7,573 nt of DNA, taken from Candidatus Bruticola papionis (GTDB lineage: Bacteria; Vulcanimicrobiota; Xenobia; Xenobiales; Xenobiaceae). The stretch spans positions 3,839 through 11,411 of the forward strand of contig DHKB01000056.1 of the NCBI GenBank assembly GCA_002407045.1. Reading direction: 5' to 3'. The position numbers were made by a program, and so were the translations under genes. Shown in pieces: positions 1 through 4,885 of this stretch; within the stretch, counting starts at the first letter, position 1; each line of letters starts with the position of its first letter. Below the pieces are notes generated by a model that was not told the DNA's origin, ran no database searches, and saw only the letters and a list, made by a program, of their open reading frames with translations.

Positions 1-917
1 CTGTCGATGACTGTGCCAGGTATGCTGATACCGTCTTGGGCAGCTTCTTTCAATACTTGTATGCGCTCAGGCCTAATTGACAGATCGGCCCAACTGCCTT
101 CAGCCAAGCCTTTTCTGGTAGGTACTAAAATATCGCGACCTGTCAGGTTTACAGTTGTTTTGCCATTGTGAATTTGACGAATATGCACAGGCAAGAAATT
201 GGCTGTACCGATAAAGTCGGCTACAAACCTAGTGGAAGGGTGATTATATATTTCGGCAGGACTGCCTACTTGCTCCAACTTGCCTTTGCAAATGACCGCT
301 ACTGAATCTGACATAGTGAGGGCTTCTTCTTGGTCGTGAGTAACCAAAACAAAAGTGATGCCCAACTCGCGCTGAAGGCGCTTTAACTCAAATTGCATTT
401 CGCGTCTAAGCTTTTGATCTAAAGCGGCTAAAGGCTCGTCCAAAAGGAGCACTTCGGGTTCATTTACCAAGGCACGCGCTAAAGCTATACGCTGTTGCTG
501 TCCTCCCGAAAGCTGATTTACCTGGCGTTTCTCGGTACCTTCGAGTTGCACTAATTCCAAAGCCCATTTGACTTTTTTGGCAATTTCTGGTTCAGATACT
601 TTCTTGCGGCGCAAACCGAAAGCGATGTTCTCATAAATGTTTAAGTGCGGGAACAGGGCATAGTTCTGAAAAACAGTATTAACTTGCCTCTGAAACGGAG
701 GAAGATGGGTCACTTCCTGCCCATTGATAAAGACTTCCCCATTATCGGGTTCGTCAAAACCTGCGATCATGCGCAGGGTAGTCGTCTTGCCACACCCTGA
801 CGGGCCCAACAAAGAAAAAAATTCACCGCGATGAATAGATAAGTTCATCCGGTTGACGGCTGTCACAGAGCCATATTGCCGAGTTACGTCTCGGAACTCC
901 ACGACCGAATCGTCCAA
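1..917 (-). CDS. potA: Spermidine/putrescine-type ABC transporter ATP-binding protein PotA (3' end cut by window edge)
   Basis: ATPase subunit of an ABC importer, most like the PotA subunit of polyamine uptake; it would act on the cytoplasmic face of the membrane with permeases and a binding protein not in this window. I translated about 305 codons. The nucleotide-binding domain is complete: Walker A GPSGCGKTT (38-46), Q-loop with VFQNYALFPH (82-91), signature LSGGQQQR (136-143), Walker B LLLDEP (157-162), D-loop Asp167 and switch His194 in VTHDQEEA. After the ADFIGTANFLPV stretch, typical of PotA, comes the start of the TOBE-type substrate-sensing domain (SIRPERIQ), cut at the window edge; family members run about 340-370 residues. 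Start: TTG at 917-915 directly follows an in-frame TAG and has GGGAGGT six bases upstream, so it is well supported. The substrate is inferred; related importers for iron or phosphonate share this architecture, but the linker sequence favours polyamines. Confidence 0.9.
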   Translation of the reverse strand, partial: MDDSVVEFRDVTRQYGSVTAVNRMNLSIHRGEFFSLLGPSGCGKTTTLRMIAGFDEPDNGEVFINGQEVTHLPPFQRQVNTVFQNYALFPHLNIYENIAFGLRRKKVSEPEIAKKVKWALELVQLEGTEKRQVNQLSGGQQQRIALARALVNEPEVLLLDEPLAALDQKLRREMQFELKRLQRELGITFVLVTHDQEEALTMSDSVAVICKGKLEQVGSPAEIYNHPSTRFVADFIGTANFLPVHIRQIHNGKTTVNLTGRDILVPTRKGLAEGSWADLSIRPERIQVLKEAAQDGISIPGTVID

Positions 918-923
918 CTACTG

Positions 924-930
924 ACCTCCC
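924..930 (-). promoter_or_regulatory. Ribosome binding site that fixes the TTG start of potA
   Basis: Read on the minus strand this is GGGAGGT, a near-perfect Shine-Dalgarno sequence six bases before TTG. The codon before TTG is a TAG stop in frame, so no longer start is possible, and the next candidate (GTG, codon 6) lacks a site at good spacing. Confidence 0.8.
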
Positions 931-971
931 TGTGTTGCTGGCAGACATACGTGGTCTCATGCAAGCGCTAT

Positions 972-977
972 ATTATC
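972..977 (-). promoter_or_regulatory. Candidate extended -10 promoter element for potA
   Basis: The minus strand reads TGTGATAAT, an extended -10 (TGn plus GATAAT). It would start transcription near 965 and give a leader of about 48 bases. No good -35 hexamer lies 16-18 bases upstream, so the call rests on the -10 alone. Confidence 0.4.
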
Positions 978-1107
978 ACAATTGCACGAAAAATAAACCC
1001 CTTTTTTGTAAAAAAGACAGCAAGAAACAGAAGTTCCAATAGATAAAGGAACAACATAACTTAACTGGGGCCGTTCTCACTAAAAAATGCCTTTATTGAC
1101 CGAGACG

Positions 1108-1119
1108 TAAAACGTTTTA
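1108..1119. repeat. Perfect 12-base palindrome TAAAACGTTTTA
   Basis: TAAAACGTTTTA is identical on both strands. It lies 37 bases beyond the stop of the minus-strand gene ending at 1156 and about 130 bases upstream of the candidate potA -10. It could be an operator half-pair or part of a weak 3' hairpin; one copy in an AT-rich region may also be chance. Confidence 0.35.
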
Positions 1120-1155
1120 TTTTGTCGCTTCGGGCTTATGGAGATTGGACGATAA

Positions 1156-2487
1156 TTACCACCTTTGCATACGTGCTTGAACTAAAAGAGCTATATCGAG
1201 CATGGAGCGCAAATCGGCAAATCTGGTATCGGCAGCCAGTTCGCAAACTAAACTTTGCTGCGGATAATAGATTTCCATTACGTACATGCCCTTAAGGTCT
1301 TTGGAGAAGTTAGTCTTCACAGCAAAGGGATTTATGTCCGCAGAATCAGCGTCATTGGTAGATGCTGTTAAATTGCCAACAAAAAGTTCCCCAGCACTGT
1401 TACTGTTGTTAGTTTGGTCGTTAGATTTGTCAGATTTATCATCCGACTGGTCTTCTTTACCAGAGCTGACTCCAGCGTAAAGTGACTGGCCAGACGTAGG
1501 ATCTTCGTCGATCCTAATGTTTTTATATTGAGAAGCCGCCAACTGACGGCGCAAATCCTCGTCGAATCCTTCAGGGAGAGAAGTAACGGGGATTTTATTA
1601 AAACTGGGAGCGGTTCTAGATTTTATCAGTCCTGGATCGAGCTGATCGAAGCGAACGTCTCCTTCAGGCTCGAGAGCCGAAAAGGTAAACTCGCCTTTAG
1701 CCGTTTCCAAATCGAAAGGTTTCTCCGGCTCGGGAGCAGGGAGGAAAGATATAAAAGCCTTGGAGCCAAAGCCCTTGAGAGAGCGCAAATTGGGAGCAGC
1801 CGCTTTAAGCGTGTTGTAAATTTGTTCAGTTAAAAGACCTTTATTGTTGCCATAAAGAGCTATTTGGAAAAATCCTAGGCTTTTGGTGTGGTAACGACGC
1901 AAACTAAAAGGCGTGGGCATTTGGGTGTCGGGACGATTGAGCTTGGCCAAATACTGCGCTTTTAAAGGGTGCAAATTGGGATCGGGCAACTCTGCTCTAC
2001 TAGAATCAGCCGAAATTTCGCCAAAAACGGCAGGTACAACTACAGGATCCGAAGGACGAAAAGCATTTTTTAAACTGCCAGAAGCTTTAGAAGCGTCCTG
2101 CGCATCAGAAGAAGAGCCTTTCTCTTTCTCGGGAAGCGGAGGGCCGATAACGGCAAAGGGAGGTACTTCCCAGGTGGAGGGGACTGCATTTGAAGTAAAG
2201 CTTTCCGGAGTAGAGTCAGTAAAAACTTCCAAGCCGCTCATAGGAACGGAAGGAGCTTCAAAAAGGGGAGGTGCACTATGCTCTCGCTCACGGAAAGATT
2301 CTGGGCATTGAGTGATCAGCGACAATTCTCGCTCGGTAACCAAGCGCCAAGCCAAATTCTCGGGATAACGTCCCTCTTCGGCACCTACTGGAGCCGCTTT
2401 GACACAAAAAACGACGGCGCTTACTGCTGTGAGGCACACCAAAATGGCAACTAAATTTTGGAAAAAGCTGCGTTGATCAGAACACAT
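1156..2487 (-). CDS. Unrecognised exported or membrane-anchored protein, 443 residues
   Basis: I do not recognise the family. Residues 8-31 form one hydrophobic segment (LVAILVCLTAVSAVVF core) followed by VGA-EE at 34-38, which fits a signal peptide cut after Ala36 or an uncleaved anchor. The n-region is weak, with Arg6 as its only basic residue and Asp4 nearby. Cys28 does not sit in a proper lipobox (VVFC), so a lipoprotein is unlikely. The mature part is rich in Pro, Ser and acidic residues. Residues about 341-365 are a low-complexity Ser/Asp/Lys/Asn linker, which separates a larger N-terminal region from a short C-terminal segment (YVMEIYYP, then an amphipathic helix-like end, QARMQRW). 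ATG at 2487 follows GGGGG with seven bases between. An extracytoplasmic location is likely; the role is unknown. The gene stands alone, transcribed away from the plus-strand genes. Confidence 0.8.
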   Translation of the reverse strand: MCSDQRSFFQNLVAILVCLTAVSAVVFCVKAAPVGAEEGRYPENLAWRLVTERELSLITQCPESFREREHSAPPLFEAPSVPMSGLEVFTDSTPESFTSNAVPSTWEVPPFAVIGPPLPEKEKGSSSDAQDASKASGSLKNAFRPSDPVVVPAVFGEISADSSRAELPDPNLHPLKAQYLAKLNRPDTQMPTPFSLRRYHTKSLGFFQIALYGNNKGLLTEQIYNTLKAAAPNLRSLKGFGSKAFISFLPAPEPEKPFDLETAKGEFTFSALEPEGDVRFDQLDPGLIKSRTAPSFNKIPVTSLPEGFDEDLRRQLAASQYKNIRIDEDPTSGQSLYAGVSSGKEDQSDDKSDKSNDQTNNSNSAGELFVGNLTASTNDADSADINPFAVKTNFSKDLKGMYVMEIYYPQQSLVCELAADTRFADLRSMLDIALLVQARMQRW

Positions 2488-2501
2488 AAAAATTCCCCCA
2501 T

Positions 2502-2507
2502 ATTATA
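2502..2507 (-). promoter_or_regulatory. Extended -10 promoter element very close to the exported-protein start
   Basis: The minus strand reads TGGTATAAT: a consensus TATAAT with the TGn extension. No TTGACA-like -35 is present at 16-18 bases. Transcription would start about 2495, only some eight bases before the ATG, so the GGGGG ribosome binding site would sit at the very 5' end of the message. Either the leader is exceptionally short or the real promoter lies further upstream. Confidence 0.5.
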
Positions 2508-2693
2508 CCACGTAGTGCGAAACGATCCTCCCCACAGTTTATAATTTTCTGCAGGATAAAAACACTGTTTTAGGCATAAATCTTAACTTCTTTTAGAAAT
2601 TGGTACAAAAAAAACAAGGGGAGAAAGGCTAATAGGTGTGGAAGGGGGGAGCGGATCCGTCGGCTGGTGTGGCGAACTTGCTCGGCGAAAAGT

Positions 2694-2726
2694 ATGTTTA
2701 CATTAAACAAAGGGTTGGAAAGCTGA
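2694..2726 (+). CDS. Possible 10-residue upstream reading frame (MFTLNKGLES)
   Basis: ATG at 2694 opens ten codons ending in TGA at 2724-2726, one base before the ATG of the ureohydrolase-like gene. That gene has a poor ribosome binding site of its own, so termination and restart (translational coupling) could feed it. The only candidate Shine-Dalgarno for the small frame is weak (GGCGAAAAG). It could also be a relic of a longer N-terminus or chance. Confidence 0.2.
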   Translation: MFTLNKGLES

Positions 2727-2727
2727 G

Positions 2728-3459
2728 ATGGTCGGTTTTTTAGGTACTGAGGCACTTTATGAACAGGAAGTTGACCTGCAGCGCGATTTACTTATCTACG
2801 GCATTGACGATACCGCAGCGGCAATTAGGGAATATTCCCTGGGTATTTCGCCTTATTCGCCCAAATTGAGACGCAGCTTTACCAACTTTTCAGCTTATGA
2901 TAGTAACGAACGCCTTGAGGGTGTAAATTTGTTGCTGGGCGATACTTCTGCCGAATTTCAACTTCCCACTATATATATAGGATCTACTATCAATGTTCCC
3001 TATCTGGGCATGTCCATAGGTGAGGCTTACAATCAGGGAGTTCTGCCGGAAGAGCGTACCGTTTGGTATTTGGGAAGTCGCAATTTTTCTTCGGAAGAAT
3101 GTGATTGGGCTAGATATAACCAGCGTTTATTGGCCGGCCATGAAGTAGATCTGGATATAGCCTTAAAAACTGCTTTAGCCGAACTTAATGGAGTGCAAAG
3201 CAGAGTCATTCTGAATATGGATATTGTCGACCCAGTTTGGGCTCCGGCTGTACAGCGTCCGGCCGGTTTTGGCTATGAGCCTAAAGAGCTTTTGAAAGCT
3301 TTGCGCTCTTTGGAAGGCGCCCCTATTCCTTTGGTGCAAGTCTGTGGAGTACATGTACAAGATCAGGAAACTGGAGCTGTGGCGCAAACGGCTCGTTTAG
3401 CAGCAGAATTTGCTCGCGAACTGGCTTTAACCACCTTTGCTTATAAATTGAAAGCTTAA
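2728..3459 (+). CDS. Ureohydrolase (arginase/agmatinase) superfamily homologue lacking most metal ligands
   Basis: At 243 residues it is shorter than typical agmatinases (about 290-310). Recognisable landmarks are FLGTEALYEQE (4-14), AIREYSLGISPYSP (32-45; compare AIR-S-G-YSP in agmatinases), LLLGD (68-72), YLGSRNFSSEE (114-124; compare GIRS-EE) and NMDIVDPVWAP (163-173; compare DxDVLDPxxAP). The C-terminal helix TARLAAEFARELAL (221-234) also matches. The GGDH/GGEH and DAHxD segments are missing: the chain jumps from LLLGD to the GIRS-like strand. The first Asp of DxDxxD is Asn163, PEPGG has become RPAGFG, and the substrate Glu near the end is absent. The fold probably remains, but the binuclear manganese site cannot form as in the family, so hydrolysis is unlikely. 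The frame is intact with no internal stops, which suggests a kept pseudoenzyme rather than a fresh pseudogene. An in-frame TAA at 2704-2706 rules out a longer start; the GGAAAG site before ATG is weak. Confidence 0.7.
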   Translation: MVGFLGTEALYEQEVDLQRDLLIYGIDDTAAAIREYSLGISPYSPKLRRSFTNFSAYDSNERLEGVNLLLGDTSAEFQLPTIYIGSTINVPYLGMSIGEAYNQGVLPEERTVWYLGSRNFSSEECDWARYNQRLLAGHEVDLDIALKTALAELNGVQSRVILNMDIVDPVWAPAVQRPAGFGYEPKELLKALRSLEGAPIPLVQVCGVHVQDQETGAVAQTARLAAEFARELALTTFAYKLKA

Positions 3460-3550
3460 TCGCTAGTAGTCGTTTTATATATTTCACGTTTTTGAGAGCC
3501 GTTTTTGGGCAGCACTACGCCAGACTATTGTTCTGTACCAGAAAAAAATT

Positions 3551-3591
3551 AAAAAGCAGGCCTAAAGGCCTTCACTTTAAAGCTTTTTTTT
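3551..3591 (+). terminator. Likely intrinsic terminator of the ureohydrolase-like gene
   Basis: An inner hairpin AGGCC-TAA-AGGCCT region (3558-3571, GGCC pairing with GGCC around TAAA) is enclosed by AAAAAGC (3551-3557) pairing with GCTTTTT (3582-3588). It ends in eight T residues (3584-3591). An unpaired stretch of ten bases on the 3' side makes it imperfect. It lies about 90 bases after the stop codon at 3459. Confidence 0.6.
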
Positions 3592-3599
3592 AGTATAAT
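3571..3599 (+). promoter_or_regulatory. Promoter of the rplM-rpsI operon
   Basis: TTCACT (3571-3576, four of six matches to TTGACA), a 17-base spacer and a perfect TATAAT (3594-3599). Transcription would start near 3606. The -35 box and spacer overlap the 3' half of the preceding terminator. Confidence 0.7.
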
Positions 3600-3605
3600 G
3601 CCTTA

Positions 3606-3841
3606 GCTGAATCGTAACTTTTTGTTAAGGTTAGATCTTTCGAAGCCTTCTTGTCCCCGTTAGGAAGATTTTGCAGAGTTCCTTGACTAGAAAGCGGCGT
3701 GGCATTACTATGCCGCATATGATTTGGAACTGCCTTTTTGCTTTTGCAGCAAGTTGGTAGATTTTAGATTTTAGAGACCGGCTTTTTTTGGCCCCGCTTT
3801 TAGAGGTTCGGGTCTGGCCGGCACGACGTGGAGGACTGGCA
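3606..3841 (+). promoter_or_regulatory. Structured 5' leader of rplM, candidate ribosomal-protein autoregulatory element
   Basis: The leader is about 235 bases, far more than ribosome loading needs. A hairpin GTGGCAT-TACT-ATGCCGC (3699-3716) sits inside an outer stem: GCAG-(AG)-TTCC (3673-3682) pairs with GGAACTGC (3726-3733). CTGC of that outer stem (3730-3733) can instead pair with GCAG at 3746-3749, so two exclusive forms are possible. A further hairpin just before the ribosome binding site pairs GGCC+CCG (3790-3796) with CGG+GGCC (3809-3819). Leaders upstream of rplM are known in Firmicutes (Rfam L13_leader), and L13 represses its own operon in E. coli. I infer a similar role here but cannot confirm a match to that RNA family. 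Confidence 0.5.
3830..3834 (+). promoter_or_regulatory. Ribosome binding site that selects the GTG start of rplM
   Basis: GGAGG lies seven bases before GTG at 3842. It decides against the in-frame TTG at 3788, which has no such site and would add 18 residues not found in L13. Confidence 0.85.
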
Positions 3842-4276
3842 GTGAAGACGTATGCCGTCAAGGCCAACGAGGTAAAAAAAGATTGGTACGTAGTAGACGC
3901 CGAAGGTAAGACTTTAGGTCGTTTAGCTACTCAGATCGCTCGCGTGCTCATCGGTAAGCACAAACCTACATTTACACCTCACATGGATGTTGGCGATTTT
4001 GTTATAGTATTAAATGCCGATAAAGTGGTGCTCACTGGTTCAAAGGCCACCAGCAAGGAATATATCAGACACTCTCGTTATCCCGGCGGTTTGAAGACCG
4101 TTGCTTATAGCGAAATGATCGCTAGATTCCCTGACAGAGTTATCAAGGCTGCCGTAGACGGTATGCTTCCTAAGAACAAACTGCGCGCCGTTCGTATGCG
4201 CAAGCTGAAAGTTTACACTGGCAGCACGCATCCTCATCAGGCTCAGCAGCCTCGCCCTCTTCCCGAGACCTTATAG
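3842..4276 (+). CDS. rplM: 50S ribosomal protein L13
   Basis: Large-subunit protein L13 (uL13), an early-assembling protein that binds 23S rRNA. The product from the GTG start is 144 residues, matching the family's usual 142-148. Landmarks: KTYAVKANEVKKDWYVVDAEG at the N-terminus, GKTLGRLAT (22-30), the central HMDVGDFVIVLNADKV stretch, GMLPKNKL (107-114) and LKVYTGSTHPHQAQQP (122-137), which corresponds to the conserved KLKVYxGxxHPHxAQQP ending. The frame also opens earlier at a TTG (3788), but the GGAGG site seven bases before GTG and the family length favour 3842. It is the first gene of the operon, with rpsI 58 bases downstream. Expression is probably controlled through the structured leader. 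Nothing in the protein looks abnormal. Confidence 0.97.
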   Translation: MKTYAVKANEVKKDWYVVDAEGKTLGRLATQIARVLIGKHKPTFTPHMDVGDFVIVLNADKVVLTGSKATSKEYIRHSRYPGGLKTVAYSEMIARFPDRVIKAAVDGMLPKNKLRAVRMRKLKVYTGSTHPHQAQQPRPLPETL

Positions 4277-4334
4277 TTCTTAGGTTTTAGGAAAAGCGCT
4301 CTGTACTTTCAAGAATCTTTAAAGGGGTAAGTTA

Positions 4335-4748
4335 ATGCCTAAAGTAAAGTTAGCAATCCAGTCGATGGTCCATCAGGCTACCGGCCGCAGAAAACGCGCT
4401 GTCGCTCGTGTTCGCTTAGTACCCGGTGACGGTCGCATCATCATCAACAAGCGCCCTTACGAGGAGTACTTCCCTCGCGCTACTCAGCAGATGCTCGTGC
4501 GTTCTCCTTTGGAACTCACCAAGACTGAGGGCAAATTCAACGTCTATGCCACTTGTGATGGCGGCGGCGTTTCCGGTCAGGCCGGAGCTGTAAAGCACGG
4601 TATCGCCAGAGCTTTAGAAGCTTTTGACGGAACCCTTCGCACCGAATTGAAGCGAGCTGGTTTCATGACTCGTGACTCTCGTGAAAAAGAGCGTAAGAAA
4701 TACGGTCGCAAGCGTGCTCGTCGCGGATTCCAGTGGACCAAACGTTAG
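4335..4748 (+). CDS. rpsI: 30S ribosomal protein S9
   Basis: Small-subunit protein S9 (uS9), whose C-terminal tail reaches the P-site tRNA in the ribosome. Landmarks are TGRRKRAVARVRLVPG (16-31), the DGGGVSGQAGAVKHGIARAL core (75-94), AGFMTRDSREKERKKYG and the basic tail ending in KR. The protein is 137 residues, against about 130 in most bacteria. The extra length is at the N-terminus: about ten residues precede MVHQATGRRK. ATG at 4335 has AGGGG with seven bases between, whereas the ATG at 4365, which would give the usual length, has no ribosome binding site, so I keep 4335. The tail reads GFQWTKR where many bacteria have APQFSKR; the invariant final Lys-Arg is kept. It is co-transcribed with rplM. 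Confidence 0.97.
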   Translation: MPKVKLAIQSMVHQATGRRKRAVARVRLVPGDGRIIINKRPYEEYFPRATQQMLVRSPLELTKTEGKFNVYATCDGGGVSGQAGAVKHGIARALEAFDGTLRTELKRAGFMTRDSREKERKKYGRKRARRGFQWTKR

Positions 4749-4758
4749 TTTTTTGGTA

Positions 4759-4772
4759 GCTCTACTAAGAGC
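4759..4772 (+). repeat. Small hairpin after rpsI
   Basis: GCTCT-ACTA-AGAGC, a five-base-pair stem with a four-base loop, ten bases after the rpsI stop. It is the first of three consecutive hairpins before the terminator; the second is AGAAAC / GTTTCT at 4778-4796. Neither has a T-run after it, so they may protect the message 3' end rather than terminate it. Confidence 0.4.
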
Positions 4773-4803
4773 CGCTTAGAAACTTGGAACGTTTCTCGAG
4801 GTT

Positions 4804-4844
4804 GCTGCTTTAACCACTATGGTTAAGCAGCTTCTTCTGTTTTT
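4804..4844 (+). terminator. Intrinsic terminator of the rplM-rpsI operon
   Basis: GCTGCTTTAACC (4804-4815) pairs with GGTTAAGCAGC (4821-4831) as eleven base pairs with one bulged T and an ACTAT loop. A pyrimidine- and T-rich tail ending in TTTTT follows (4832-4844). It sits 55 bases after the rpsI stop and before nnr. The tail is interrupted by C and G, so some readthrough into nnr is possible. Confidence 0.85.
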
Positions 4845-4885
4845 AAATGGTTTTTTTCTGCTTTTAGCGTAAGGAGCTCGAGTAT

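Larger units (their letters stand above)
918..1155. other. Intergenic region between potA and the exported-protein gene
   Basis: This AT-rich gap of 238 bases holds the potA ribosome binding site and candidate promoter. It also has two symmetric elements: CTTTTTT-GT-AAAAAAG at 1001-1016 and the perfect 12-base palindrome TAAAACGTTTTA at 1108-1119. The palindrome lies in the potential loop of a weaker bulged stem (CCGA+GAC pairing with GTC+TCGG on the minus strand). That could be a poor terminator for the gene ending at 1156, but the T-run (1082-1087 read on the minus strand) is about 18 bases further on. No open frame with a plausible start signal was seen. Confidence 0.5.
2488..2727. other. 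Divergent intergenic region with a purine-rich stretch
   Basis: It separates the minus-strand exported-protein gene from the plus-strand ureohydrolase-like gene. It contains the minus-strand extended -10 (2502-2507), a plus-strand TATAAT at 2540-2545 without a fitting -35, and a purine-rich stretch at about 2607-2654 with several G-runs including GGGGGG. A possible 10-codon open frame ends one base before the next gene. I could not identify a firm plus-strand promoter, terminator or known riboswitch. Confidence 0.4.
3460..3841 (+). other. Gap between the ureohydrolase-like gene and rplM: terminator, promoter and leader
   Basis: The first 90 bases are AT-rich and featureless to my eye. Then come the overlapping terminator and promoter (3551-3599), followed by the long untranslated leader of rplM. 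A short tandem repeat, TAGATTT twice plus TAGA, lies at 3758-3775. No convincing small gene was seen; the minus-strand frame across 3631-3867 has no start signal and runs into the rplM coding region. Confidence 0.6.

Noticed and set aside
1286..2311. Several plus-strand open frames (1286-1480, 1528-1833, 1913-2311) opposite the exported-protein gene
   Set aside because: They are antisense shadows: no ribosome binding sites at sensible spacing, no family resemblance, while the minus-strand frame has a good start site and a signal-like N-terminus.
2607..2660. Purine-rich G-run stretch as a riboswitch or G-quadruplex
   Set aside because: The G-runs are uneven (several of only two G) and I can match no known riboswitch core; left as a note in the intergenic entry.
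2570..2755. Minus-strand frame overlapping the start of the ureohydrolase-like gene
   Set aside because: Its product is a short hydrophobic and basic sequence with no start signal, and its start lies inside the coding region of the opposite gene.
3758..3775. TAGATTT tandem repeat as a possible CRISPR or phase-variable tract
   Set aside because: Only two full copies plus a partial one, seven bases each, no spacers, and in a non-coding leader; too short to call more than a local duplication.
3788..3841. TTG start 18 codons upstream for rplM
   Set aside because: No ribosome binding site, residues not found in L13, and the GGAGG before GTG 3842 gives the normal family length.
3631..3867. Minus-strand frame through the rplM leader
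   Set aside because: No start signal or recognisable product; it crosses the promoter-leader-rplM segment that has a clear plus-strand explanation.
4365..4367. Internal ATG as the start of rpsI (MVHQATGRRK)
   Set aside because: It would give the usual S9 length but has no Shine-Dalgarno sequence; ATG 4335 has AGGGG at seven bases.
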